Assembly (NCBI GenBank): GCA_034509425.1
Contig: JAVTVJ010000859.1
Span: 1 to 64,000 of the forward strand
Origin: Eopsaltria australis
Taxonomy: Eukaryota > Chordata > Aves > Passeriformes > Petroicidae
Direction: 5' to 3'
DNA length: 64,000 bases
Positions within the stretch are counted from its first letter, which is position 1. Each line of letters starts with the position of its first letter. This document shows positions 25,377 through 36,644 of the stretch, one piece after another. The position numbers and the translations under genes were made by a program. The notes beneath the pieces were generated by a model. The model had not been told where the DNA came from, did no database searches, and worked only from the letters and a program-made list of their open reading frames with translations.

Positions 25377-26936
25377 TATTTTTTATTCAACAAGAGGAGC
25401 TTAAAATCCGTAGGGCTAAATCCAGTCCTCGGCAGAAGCATCTGCAGTTTTTCAAGGGGCTCTTCAGCAGGTGCACTTTGTAGCTGGCTCTCGTTGCTTC
25501 AGGGTCGTGGTGTCTCTAAAACCTCCCTCCCAGCACCTTTTCCTCATCATCACCCCCTACATCTCTACATTTTGGTCTTCCTCTGATGGCTTTTTTCAGA
25601 ACAAGGGGACAGTTTGCACGTGTTGTGTCTTACAGGGGATTTCTGTCTCCCTGCAGAGAGAGTGCACCTTCAGGGAAAATTGCTCCGTGTTTAGCAAAGG
25701 AAGTTGGCGAATCACAAACAAGACTGATTCATCTGCAAATAATGCAGAGGGTTGCATTTGGTAGCATTTCTTTCTTTATTTCTTTTTTTTTTTCTCAATT
25801 AGAAAACAAATGCCAGATTCCTGTGGAGGCAGTTTAACCACTGCTGTTACAGTGTTTGTGACTGGTTCCCTCACGTGAGCATTGTGATTAAAATTAGGCT
25901 ATTAGAAACAGCCAGTTTCTTGGAGAAATTAGAGAAAACATGGAGGGGAAGTGATTTCTTTGAAAACAAAACCCAAATCGACTAATATGTTCCAAATCAT
26001 AGCAGATGGGGCCTGCTCCTCTGTGTCCTTTATTAGGGTAAACCAGGAGAGTTGGGACTGAAGGCAGGAGCATTTCACACTGTTGCAGTTAAGGGAAGCT
26101 CAGGTCAATCATTTATTAAGTGGTCAGTGTTTCTAATAAGCCTCTCAACCTTGCAACTTTCCAGCATTCAGACTTGGTTCTGAATTTTGCATGAAGTTGC
26201 AGTTTTGTAATTTGTGTGCATCTGACTGTCCTGGACCAAAAGAGCCCTGACTTTTAGGAGTATGTGAAAATCAGCCTCAAATTTGGAAATTAGGCTGAAA
26301 TGAGAGCCTTTTGCTCTTTTCTATACATTGTGTAAGCTGCTGGGTTTAAAATTATATTTTTCCAGTGGTCTTGAGCAGGATGGGTTTAAAATGGGCATTT
26401 GACAATCTGAAAGTTATGCCCTTCCTTAGGTTTGGGGACACAGAGCAGCAGAGTCCAGCTTCCCTGAGTGTCACAGACAAAAGCAGCTTAGCCAGGTCCC
26501 CCTGCTCTATCAGCTTTACCCAGGCTCTGTAAAATTACCTGAGCTCCACTCTTGTGACATGGGCAGAATTGAGTTTATTAACAGCTAAATGGCATTTGTT
26601 GAGCAGAAATTACGTTTGTTGACCTGGTATTTAGGTACCAGGTTGGGCAAAGGGCGGTGGTGATTTTGAAATTTCTCTTTCTGAGTTCATCACCTAAAAC
26701 TAATACTTAGTGATTTAATTATTAGGACTTAAGCATGTCACCCACACAGGTACTTCTCTAAAGCCTACTCACATCCTTAAGGGTTGGAATGCTTTTCTAA
26801 ATCCGTTTGTGGATCTCTTTTGGAGTGACATTTAGGCTGCCATGTCACTTGGCATTTCTGAAACCTGCACTGCTGGTGGCTTGTTAGCTGTGCAGGAGAA
26901 AATTCTGTGGCTGTCTCAGACACTAAAGAACGAGGG

Positions 26937-26972
26937 TTGGGAATTTGGAGCCTGTTGGGAATTTGGAGCCTG
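26937..26972 (+). repeat. Perfect 18-base tandem duplication
   Basis: TTGGGAATTTGGAGCCTG occurs twice head to tail with no difference, indicating a recent local duplication. Confidence 0.95.
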
Positions 26973-27565
26973 TTTTTCCTCCCAGCACTGTGGCTGACCT
27001 GTTACTTGACCTCCAGACACTGCAGTTTCCAGCCCTGCTTGTGATGCTGGTTGCAGTGAGCTGTTGCAAAGCCCTTCAGCATTTTTTGCAGAATAATTGC
27101 AGAAACTCAAGCCACGTGAAGATGGAAATTATGGTGCAGATGTGTATCAAAGCAGGGCTGTCTTTCAGGTGGCCCAGAGGGTCACAGCCTGTGCATTTGC
27201 AAATGCACCCCCTGCTCTAAAGCTGGGAGTGTGGGGCTGAGTTTAATTTGCTTTTTTTGGATTTTGGTGAGAGTTGTGACAGCCCTGGCTGTTGCCAGTG
27301 GGTTTGGACTGTGAGTGACAGACGTTCATTGAGGGGTTTTGCAGAGCTCCACTCATTACCCGTGAGCTGTAATCCATCAAGTTGGAGATTGTGACCCTTG
27401 GAGTGAGCAGCTGTGGTGCCTGTGCCACGTTCATTTGTTGAATGTTTTGTGGCTTGATTTTCCACTTTGCTGTAAGGGACTCTTCTGCATCCTTGCTGAT
27501 TGTCAGCCCTCAGCCAGAGGGTGTTTCCATTGCCCTCTCAGGACAGACAATCTGCTGGTATAAAT

Positions 27566-27800
27566 TACAGAATCATGGAATTGTTAGCTCATTTAGTTTG
27601 GAAAATCCAAGATTGAGTCCAACCATTATCCCAGCACTGCCAAGCCCACCACTAAACCATGTCCCCAAGTGTCACATCTACACAACTTCTAAATCCCTCC
27701 AGAGGTGGTGACTCCAACACTTCCCTGGGCAGTCTGTCCCAATTCTTGGCAGCCCATTCACTGTAGAAACTTTTCCTAATACCCAACCCAAACTTCTGTG
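27566..27800 (-). repeat. CR1 LINE 3' fragment
   Basis: Antisense CR1: ACAGAATCATGGAATTGTTA, GAGTCCAACCATTATCCCAG, GGTGACTCCAACACTTCCCT and TTTTCCTAATACCCAACCC. It is of the CR1 type with CACTAAACCATGTCCCCAAG. Confidence 0.9.
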
Positions 27801-29288
27801 TGGTCAGTGAGGCTGCTCCTAGGAAGTACTGACTGCCAGCAGGAGTAAAGGCCCACCATGAATATGGCTATAAAAATGCTCCAGCTGGACAAAACCATTC
27901 TGCCTGTTCATCTGCATTTCAAAGAAAACTGAAAGTCACTTGGAGAAGTTGCTGGAAAATAATGGCTGGTGACATCCTTGCTGGTGGCATTGAGTGCTGT
28001 GAAATAGCAGTGAAGGGTTGAATTCTGCCACCCATAATCATTTCAGGCATTTCTTTTGTTCAGCTGCAGAGCCTGGCAGGGACCAGGAGAAAGTCTCACC
28101 CCTCCAGTCTTCTCCTTGTAGCTGCTTTTATTAAACAGGCGTCGTTCCTGTCAACGTGAATAAAGGGAAGAGAGAGCAGTTCATTATCCAGTGTATCACT
28201 TTGAGTCTAATACTAATTAAAAGCTTTGCCATCACTTCTCTGGAACCTATTCTTAGAAATTATGTAAATTAATTGGAGTTTTGAAGAGGAGCATATGCCA
28301 AATCCTAAGTAATTCCCTGCTGGCTGAGGCAGCTCCAGCACTGGAACTGGAGAGCAGCATCAGGAATCTTTTTTTCTTTCCTTTTGTGACTGCAAAAATA
28401 TAAAGCTGCTTTAGTAAATTTTGATGATTCTCTTTAGCCAGTGTACGAAACAGATCAAATATCCAGACCCTGACCATTTTCCAGAGAGGTTCAATACAAA
28501 GGCTTTTTCTCCATGAAAGCTTTTCCATCTCAAAAATGACATTTAACACAGAAAGGGTTTTTACTTCCACAGCATTTCTCCAAAGAAATGCATGTTCCTG
28601 CTTCAAAGAGGATTTTGACCCTCAAAAGGGAGACATACTTGAGATCCTGTGAACTCCCCTTGTGAGTTCACTCTTGCTACTAATTTAATGGGGAAAATAT
28701 TTACTTGCTGTGCTGAATGACAAGGGGGATTTGATCCCAAGGTACACAGTGCTTTTGAGTAAAATAGCTTTAAATATTATTAGTGCTTTTTTTCCCCCCT
28801 ATCTGATTATTTTTCCCCTTTGAAAAACAGCCAAAACAAATAGAAGGAGAAACACCAAAGAAAATGATTTCGATAAAAAGGAGAAGCAGTACGGTTTGGT
28901 GTCAGTATATTTTGGTCTCAATCAACAAATCACTTTAAAAGTTGATTAAACTGCTTGTGTGTTTAAAGATAAACATGATTAAGTACTTTGGTGGATCTTG
29001 GCTTATTACGTATTGAGGCTGGATCCGAGCGTGAGTTGAATCATGGAATGTTTGTGGGGAGATGCTGATTCCAGATGCACATTTTGCAAAGTTGCCTTTC
29101 CTTTACAACCTCACCCTGAGGATTAAGAGACTCAGAGTGTGATCCTCAGGCAGGAGGAGGCAGCCCTCTAGTCCAGATGCTTTTTTTGCCTTTAGGGCTT
29201 TGAAATTCAGTGCTGGTGAGGTTGGATTTTTGTAGCCATCATCTTTTTCCTCTGAAGCCTTTTCAGTATTAAAGGTGGCAGTTTTTGA

Positions 29289-29575
29289 TAGGACCTTAAA
29301 GCTCATCTTGTTCCACTCCCCTGCCATGAGCAGGGATACCTCCCACTATCCCAGGTTGCTGGCCTTGAGCACTTCCAGGGATGGGCATCCACAACTTCTC
29401 TGGGCAACCTGTTCCACTGACTCACTTCCCTCACAGTAAAGAATTTTTTCCTAATAGCTGATCTAAATCTGCCTTTTTTCAGCTTAAAACTCTTACTCCT
29501 CATCCCATCATTTCATGCCCTTGTGAAAAGGATGCTCAAACTCCTGGATGTCTGCTCCTTCCTTAGCCAATTGCT
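29289..29575 (-). repeat. CR1 LINE 3' fragment
   Basis: Antisense CR1: GACCTTAAAGCTCATCTTGT, CCACTATCCCAGGTTGCTGG, TTCTCTGGGCAACCTGTTCC and GAATTTTTTCCTAATAGCTG, followed by the older body sequence. Confidence 0.9.
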
Positions 29576-30846
29576 CCTTGGGCTCTAGGCCATTATTCTT
29601 AAATATTCCTATGTTTCCTCATCAGTATTTTCTTCTGCTGTGAGACAAAATCCATTATAGTTCCATTGGTGGTTTTTTCTGCTTTTTGGTTCTCACCAGA
29701 AAGGGCTCCCTAACACTGCAGGTTGGTAAGATGAAAGCAACCATTCATTTAGCTGTGGTTGGAGCTTGTAAAAATCCTTATCTCTAGCAGCAGTTGGAAT
29801 ATAAGATTCCAAAATAGAAGTTCTTAAGCCCTTACAAGTGCAGGCAGTTCTTGGGAATAGAAGGCACAATGACACACAACTTTGGATCAATAGAAAATCA
29901 TTTTAGAACAAGAATACCACATGTAGCAATGAATGTAGATGGGATTGTTGTTGCTAACCACTTATTAGATAGCAAGCTTTCTGCATGTATTTTGGAGTAG
30001 TCAGTGAGTGCGTGCTAAATATAACATCATCTCTCTAATGCACCAGTGGTTTAGAAATACTGTGGGACATTTTTATTGAATGAACACAAAATGCAGTCAT
30101 TACCCTGGAATTAGGGTGGTAGCTTGTGTGGCTGTAAGATAGGGGTCACAAGGGATGGAGTAATTAGGTGTTAAGCACAACACTAAATTGGTGGCAAACC
30201 AGGGAGTTGAATCTGGGTTGCTTCTGAATTCCAGGACCGCATCCTGCATCCCCAGAGGTGCTGTGGGGAACCCTCTGCCTGTGGGTGCAGCCAGGTTTTA
30301 TCCCTGTTGGAAGTGTTGTGTTGGCCATGTACTTGAACACAGCTGCCTGTTTTCCCATCATCATGTTCTCTTGTTGCCCACATTTTGGGTCTGAGTTCAC
30401 TGTCCAAGCCTTAGTCCATTTCCAGTCTCCTGGCTGGAAAAAAATACCTTGCCATCTTGGAGACCAGCCCAGGTGCTTATTTTGGTGCCCTGCAGGTGCT
30501 GGACATCCATCAGGGTGAATCAGGGCCATGCTGAGCTGTTTGCATCCATGTTTTTCATTACCGTGGGGGCTTCAGTTTGAGTCTTGGCACCTCTGGACTC
30601 ACAGTTGCTCCCAGAGGGTGGTGGTGCCTCTGCTGAGATGGACATACCCTGTGCTTTAGATATAATGGGCTTGGTGGTGTAGATGTGTCCTCTAGGACTG
30701 AGGTTGTCCTTTCTCTTTCTGTAGTTGGGTTGGCATGAAAAGAACAGGACCAGCTAAGTGACAAAACCCACATGGGCACCTTTCAAATAGATTCTCAAGA
30801 TTTATTGTCTCCTTCTTGGTGTCACCACGTGTTCCTCTTCCCGCAG

Positions 30847-30948
30847 GACCATGCTGATTTGAGAAACCACTTCTTCACTGTGGGGATGAAGCTGGAGGCA
30901 GTAAATATGAGGGAGCCATTTCATATCTGTCCTGCATCAGTGACCAAG
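30847..30948 (+). CDS. SFMBT2: SFMBT2 exon D: first half of MBT repeat 3 core
   Basis: The acceptor is CTTCCCGCAG and the donor AAG|GTGAGT. At 102 nt it is symmetric (phase 0-0), so skipping would keep frame but delete 34 residues of the MBT3 barrel. It reads [19 protein letters not shown], then [22 protein letters not shown] is the conserved first strand of MBT repeats. The pocket Asp found after KLEAV in L3MBTL1 is Asn here, and the following pocket Asn is Glu, so MBT3 is unlikely to bind methyl-lysine in the classical way. Confidence 0.96.
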
Positions 30949-31603
30949 GTGAGTGCTCAGAAAGGAGGGGTGAAAAGAGACTGAGTGGGAAATCCTTCCT
31001 GATTTCCACCACATTTAGAAAAACACAAGAGTGTTAAGAGGCTGGAGAACACATTAAGAAATAGGTTTAAAATCCATGGATGTTCCTAATTAATTCTTTC
31101 TTTCCCACAAGCATCACCAGCTGCCTCCATGCACTAAAAACCAATGGGGATGAGCATGTTCTTCTACCACTTTCATTCAAAAAATAGGGATTCCACTTTT
31201 GTCTTTGTCTTCTGTCCATCCATACGTATTTTCCCTGCACATCTGGGAAACCTTTGGAAATAAAACAGCTGAATGGAGGTGGTAGCTGGATATTGAATCC
31301 ACGCTCTCAAAGGCAAGAGAGGGAAAGACTCTGGGGTCTTCTGGACCATCTCCAGTCCCTGCTCAGCTGTGGGACCTGAACCTCAGCACTTTCCATTGCT
31401 TCATTTCACCCAACTCTAAAACTCAGTCTTTGAACTCTTTGGTAGAAACACTTTGGTAGAAACTCTTTGGTAGAAAAGGTTTAGGTGAGAGCAACTTATT
31501 TTCAGTAGTTTGATCCCAGGTTTGGCTGTTTCAGCTTTCCACGTTACCTAACGTTGCAGCAAATCTAACTCCTCATTTTGGTCTCTTCTTCTTCACCCCT
31601 TAG
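30949..31603 (+). other. SFMBT2: Intron D-E (655 nt)
   Basis: Short intron within the MBT3 core. It holds three tandem copies of a 14-base unit (TCTTTGGTAGAAAC-like) at 31436-31477. Nothing else is seen. Confidence 0.9.
31436..31477 (+). repeat. Three-copy 14-base tandem repeat
   Basis: Units TCTTTGGTAGAAAC, ACTTTGGTAGAAAC and TCTTTGGTAGAAAA follow each other in intron D-E. Confidence 0.9.
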
Positions 31604-31751
31604 GTTTTTAACAATCATTATTTACAAGTGACCATTGATGACTTGAGACCTGAACCCAGCAAAATCTCGATGCTTTGCCATGCGGATTCCTTGGGGATCT
31701 TGCCAATACAGTGGTGCCTTAAAAACGGAGTCAATCTCACACCTCCCAAGG
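31604..31751 (+). CDS. SFMBT2: SFMBT2 exon E: second half of MBT repeat 3 core
   Basis: The acceptor is TTCACCCCTTAG and the donor AAG-G|GTTTGT, a weaker donor, leaving phase 1. It encodes [19 protein letters not shown], then [19 protein letters not shown], then [11 protein letters not shown]. This supplies the last strands of MBT3 and the Q-W-C ... T-P-P closing signature. The IDDL segment sits where cage aromatics (F, W, Y) occur in reader-type MBT repeats and carries none of them. Only 655 nt of intron separates it from exon D. Confidence 0.96.
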
Positions 31752-33072
31752 GTTTGTACTCCTTCTCAGTGATTTTTGGCTTTACACTGAAGGAAGTTTG
31801 CTTGTTGCCTTTAAAACTGTGGTGGTGGTTGCTGCAGAGCATCAGCTGAAGTATCTCAAGCCAGAGTAGTTCTCTGGAGTGTTTGGAGCTGTTCTGGCTC
31901 CTGCCAGCCCATGGACATCCCAGCAAATGTGTCTTGGTGGTGGATTGATGTCCTTGTGCTTTGGGGTGTGATTCAGGCTGTACCAAATCCTCGTGAATTC
32001 CCGTGGAATGAATCCTGACAATTGTCTGTGTGTGTAAGGAGCAAAAGGAGCATTAAACATCCTGTCATTGTAGAGTCAAACCCTGTTTCATCCACCTTGG
32101 TACAACACCAAGGCCAAGCAAAGCTTCTAAATCTGAATGCCTGAGCTAACAAGAGCTGCCTGCCCAGGAGTGTGGAGGGATTTCCTTGGCTGTCTCAACA
32201 AATCCCAGGGCACATTGCAAGCAGTGTTCAGGTCAGAGCCAGGAGAAACAGCCTCCAGCCCTGCTGTTCCCCAACTTTGTAGCAGTGCAGTTAATTACTC
32301 CCAACTTCAGACAACCACCTGTGGTGCCCCAGCAATATTTCTTTGCTTGCAAAATGTGTTGGTTTCATGGAATTTCAAGTTTTTGAAGCTGGCTGGGTTC
32401 TTGGTCTATTGCCAAAAAATGGTGTTGCTTGGGAGAAAGAGAAATGCCTCAAAGCAAAAAAAAAAAAAAGGAAAATCAAGCTAAGTTTTGTGTATGAGCA
32501 TTTGTCTTCATTTTGGAAAAAGCATGATGCTGCCAAACCCAGGGAAGGGAAGGGTTATTCCCTACCAGATTCAGAATCCTCTTAATGTATATCCAGAGTG
32601 CTTCTTCAGCACATGTAATTTGAAATTCCCACCAAAGTCCTGGAGCCCGGTGCGTGCAGCTGCATGCGGTGCATCCATGATTGCTCTGCTGCTTCTGCTG
32701 AAATAAATCTGCTCTCTGGGGCTTGAGCTCTCTCCTGCTGAAACCCAGGTGTCATGATAATGCCGGTGTGAGCACTCACTGATACTGGCCAGAAAAGTTG
32801 CTAAAAAATAAAGTAAATGGAATATTTTGAGGTTTTTTTTCCACCCAAATTCACGCGCAGCTTGCCCTAGGCAGGATAATTAACTGAAGGAGACCACAGG
32901 TCAAACATTTCTCTTTATGGGGTCATGGCCTAAAAATTTCCAATCCATGCTGATACACAGCCTGTCTGAGATGGTGTTTTATGGGTCAACTGTGTGCGAA
33001 CTCTTCTTTAGATGCCAACATTTTAAGACATATCTGAAGTATCTTTAATGTGAATATTTTTCAACTTGGCCA

Positions 33073-33171
33073 GGTCTAGTGGGAGGTGTCCCTGCCCATG
33101 GCAGGGGGGTGGAACTGGGTGACCTTCCAGGCCCCTTCCAACCCAAACCATTCTGTGATTCTATGATTCTG
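33073..33171 (+). repeat. CR1 LINE 3' end with complete terminal motif
   Basis: GGGAGGTGTCCCTGCCCATG, CCCCTTCCAACCCAAACC and the terminal ATTCTGTGATTCTATGATTC repeats form an intact sense CR1 3' terminus. Confidence 0.94.
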
Positions 33172-33525
33172 TGGTCTGGTGTGATGCCTGGTTATTGGGA
33201 CCCACCTGGGCACCTGAGAAAGTGCAGAAAGTCTCTCCTTATTCCCCTGGTGAAAATCAAATTTGCTTTGTGCTGTGAGATCAGAAATCCTGAGGGGAAG
33301 GTATTAAAAAGGCATAAAGCCAGTGGCAGATAAATGCATTCTATGTGTTGCTGTATTTTTATACTGTATATGTGGGCTGCATGTCCAAACTCAATTTTAG
33401 CACCTTACAATGTTTTCTATGGGCAGACATGTTCTTTGAGTTACTGAAATGTAATCAGGTATTAGAATGAGTTATTTGAAAATAAAACAAATGAAACTAA
33501 ACCCAACAAGAACCCATAAACCACC

Positions 33526-33544
33526 AAAAAAAAAAAAAAAAAAA
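33526..33544 (+). repeat. A19 homopolymer tract
   Basis: A run of nineteen A, then GAGAAAAAAAG. The sequence before it is not recognised as a retroposed transcript. Confidence 0.9.
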
Positions 33545-34283
33545 GAGAAAAAAAGCAGAGGGAAGGGAAAAAGCATCCAAACCCCTGGTTAGTTTAGGGT
33601 TGACAAGGAGGTTTTCTGATCTCAAAATTACCTGATTTTATTTTGCCAGAACAATGTGCCAGGTTTAGCAGCGTGCCAGGTTTGGGGTATTGGAGTTCAG
33701 AGTCCTTTATTTGTCTGATATCCATTCTCTTGCCTTTTTGCCTATCAGGACTTTATTGAAGACAAACAAAGAGTAAATGGGTCATGAACAGGAGGTGCAA
33801 ATATTTGCTACTCAATATAGAGAGCAGTATTTTCCTGTACAGCGCCAAAAATGAATACCCATTAACTACTGCTGTATAAACATTGAACGAGCTCTGTTTA
33901 TATTTATTAGAGCTGGATTTATAGACCACTTCCCTTTAGAGTAACAACCATTGTTTTATGAGCTATTAAGTGGGGGAAAAAACATTTTGATAATGCTGCT
34001 AGTTGTAAAGCTTACTAAGGGAATGCCACTTCCAAAACCCCCAGTACGTTTGTATTGTTATATTTGCTTCTGATTAGGCTGCTGGGCTCTTCCATGCCCA
34101 GAGCTGAGGTGGCAAACACAGTGATTGAAGGTGTTGGATGTTTGAGGAGCAGCAGCTGGCTGTTTGCAGGCGCAGCTCTCTCTCAGTGTTGTCACCAGGG
34201 TGTCAGGGTGTGGGTGCCACGTGCTGATGGAGGCTCTGGGTGCCTGGTACCTCCCTGTGTGCTGAGGGAGGCACCTCCGAGCA

Positions 34284-34805
34284 GGATCACAGAATCAGGG
34301 AATCAGGAAGGCTGGAAAAGACCTCCAGTCAAGTTGGATCATCGAGTCCAACCTTTGATCACCACCTTGTCAACCAGACCACAGCTCTGAGTATGCAGGT
34401 GTTCCTTAACCACTTCCAGGGGTGGGGACTCCACCACTTCCCTGGGCAGCTCATTCCAATGCCTGACAACCCCTCCAGTGAAGAAGTTCTTCCTGATGTC
34501 CTTCCTGACCCTTCCCTAGTGCAGCTTAGTGCCATTCCCTCTCCTCCTGTCCCTGTTCCCTGGGAGCAGAGCCCGACCCCTCCAGCTGCCCCCTCCTGTC
34601 AGGGACTGTGCAGAGCCACAAGGTCCCCCCTGAGCCTCCTTTTCTCCAGCCTGAGCCCCTTTCCCAGCTCCTTCAGCCCTTCCTGGTGCTCCAGACCCTT
34701 CCCCAGCTCCATTCCCCTCTCTGGACACCCTCCAGCCCCTCAGGGTCTCTCTGGCCATGAAAGCCCAGAGCTGGACACAGCCCTGGAGGTGCAGCCTTGC
34801 CATGA
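34284..34805 (-). repeat. Longest CR1 LINE copy in the window (about 520 nt)
   Basis: Antisense CR1 from GATCACAGAATCAGGGAATC through TCCACCACTTCCCTGGGCAG, CCATTCCCTCTCCTCCTGTC and CAGCCTGAGCCCCTTTCCCA to GGACACAGCCCTGGAGGTGC. It keeps far more of the element than its neighbours and looks less decayed. Open frames on both strands here (34240-34836, 34516-34803) are by-products of the repeat. Confidence 0.94.
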
Positions 34806-36561
34806 AAGGGCCATATACAGGTCAGGCCTTATTTAAGGTCAGTTCTTGGGTGTTCCCCTCTTAGAATCCTCCTTGTGCTGCTGCAGTGAGTTGTTTTAAA
34901 CTCCAGCTGCCCTCCTGGGTTCCATTCCTGCTGAAGCCTAAAGGAAAAGGGCTTCCAGTGATGCCAGCCAAGCCAGCAGGTGGCTGTGTGGTGACAACTC
35001 AGCCAAGGTTTTGCACCTCACTGGAACACCTTTAATGGGCCTTTTCCATCCACTCTGACAAGGTTTGTGGAGCTTAAAATCAAGATGCAAAACCCACCCA
35101 TTAGGGGATTAAATTGGAGATAAAAAGATGGAGAAGTGTGAAGAAAATACTGTCGCAGAAATTGTTAAAAAACAGTGCAAGGATATTTTTTTGTATGAAA
35201 AAAGAACATTCTTTATAAGTGACTGCACTTTTTTTTCCTTCCCTGTGCATGTTTATTTTTTAATTATTTTGCACTTTAATGCCCCGCAGAGACAAGCATC
35301 TTAGCTCAAGGCTTTATCTCAGTAATTTGTTTGTCATGAATGCAATTATTAGGATTAGAAATCATCTTATCTGAGATACTTGGATCTTAGAAGGCTGCTT
35401 GGCACGTTGTTTTCAAAAATTTTACCTCCTTTTCTTGGGATCTGGCAGACTGATAGGGGATTGCACTCAATATTCCACTCCTTGCCTATTAAAAAAAGTC
35501 ACTGTTTTCATGTCATAAATGATTCATTCACATTTGATCTTGAGTGTCCCTTTTTGACTATCAATGCAAAAGGCATTTAGGGATGTTCTCTGAAATGAGG
35601 CCAGGCTGAGATGCCAGGAAAGGAGATTGAGGGGAAAATTTGGCCTTTGGTGACTCCTGAAACTTTCCAGTAAGAGTAGTTCTGCAGTAATGTCATTAGA
35701 GGATCCAGAGGCCTCTGGACAAGATTAGCACTCACTCAAGCACTGCAAAAATAGAGACTAAGAGGCAGGCAAAAAAAGCCTCAAAAAGCAAATTAAAAAA
35801 CCCATTTCTGTCCCAAGCTTTATTGTCTAAGTAGCCAGGTAAGAATAGTGAATGAGCAGAGGTCTGATTTGTCTTTCTGTGATGGGACTCCTTGAGAGAT
35901 GCTCATGTAAAGGAATCCCTTTATTTTACCTAGGAGCAGAGGCTGAAGGGATGATCTGCTTGTTGAGACTGGGAGATCTGTGTTCATTTTCCTGCTCTGC
36001 TCCAGATTTCTGTAACATTCTCACTGTGATGGGATTGAGCTCACACACCCTGAGCTGCTGGGGAGTCAGTCAGGGGGGGTACATCAGTGAAGAGAGGAGA
36101 ATTTATCTCCTGCTTTGAAAGAGAGCATGGATCAGCCTCTGAGGGTGCTGATCCTCTCCCTGTCCACTCCTGAGGGACCAGCAAATAACCCATGTCCAGC
36201 TCCCATCTTTTAGACAGCCAAAAGGAGGAGAAAGAAGTCCGTGACTATCCCCACATGGAAATTTGGGACAGTGGCACTACTCATTAGTTATGGGTTTATT
36301 AAAAATTGGGAGATGCTCACAGAAAAAAGGGGAAAGTAAGGAAAATAATGATGTCTTACTACTTTTTAATGGAGACTCAGCAGTGAAATGCAGGTGTGTG
36401 AGTGGAGGCTGGAGAAGCCATTGGCTCTCAGGGTATGTAAGCAGGGGCCCTGCTGACCCTGCACAGGTCACTGAGGCAGGATGAGATGCTGAAACTCTTC
36501 TTGGGGCCCATTCTGTCCTCTGTCTCTGGCTGATGGCTCTTTTTGTTTTTTCCTCCTGCAG

Positions 36562-36644
36562 GTTACTCTGGCCAGGACTTTGACTGGGCAGACTACCAGA
36601 AGCAATGTGGAGCTGAGGCAGCGCCTCACCTGTGCTTTAGAAAT
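36562..36644 (+). CDS. SFMBT2: SFMBT2 exon F: N-terminal arm of MBT repeat 4
   Basis: The acceptor is TTTCCTCCTGCAG and the donor AGAAAT|GTAAGT. The first two bases finish a Gly codon begun in exon E. It reads [15 protein letters not shown] then [13 protein letters not shown]. The pattern F-x-W-x-x-Y-x-x-x-x-x-A-x-A-A-P is typical of the arm between consecutive MBT repeats and is also seen in SCML2 and L3MBTL proteins. The exon is 83 nt long and ends in phase 0. Confidence 0.96.

Larger units (their letters stand above)
19220..30846 (+). other. SFMBT2: Intron C-D (11.6 kb, the largest complete intron)
   Basis: It contains CR1 pieces (24486-24777, 27566-27800, 29289-29575), two CpG clusters (about 23640-23960 and 25080-25440), a T13 tract at 23403-23415, and an 18-base perfect tandem duplication at 26937-26972. 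Long minus-strand open frames at 23608-24373 have no recognisable protein similarity and are treated as chance. Confidence 0.85.
31752..36561 (+). other. SFMBT2: Intron E-F (4.8 kb)
   Basis: It contains CR1 fragments (33073-33171 and the long 34284-34805), A-rich tracts at 32456-32469 and 33526-33544, and an AT-rich block at about 33800-34010 that could be a conserved element. The rest is unassigned. Confidence 0.85.

Noticed and set aside
33526..33544. A19 tract as the tail of a retroposed mRNA
   Set aside because: The upstream sequence shows no coding similarity and no flanking duplication was found.
34240..34836. 198-codon + strand open frame rich in Pro and Ser
   Set aside because: It is the antisense translation of a CR1 copy.
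35704..35719. 16-base perfect palindrome TCCAGAGGCCTCTGGA
   Set aside because: About one such palindrome is expected by chance in 64 kb, and there is no supporting context.
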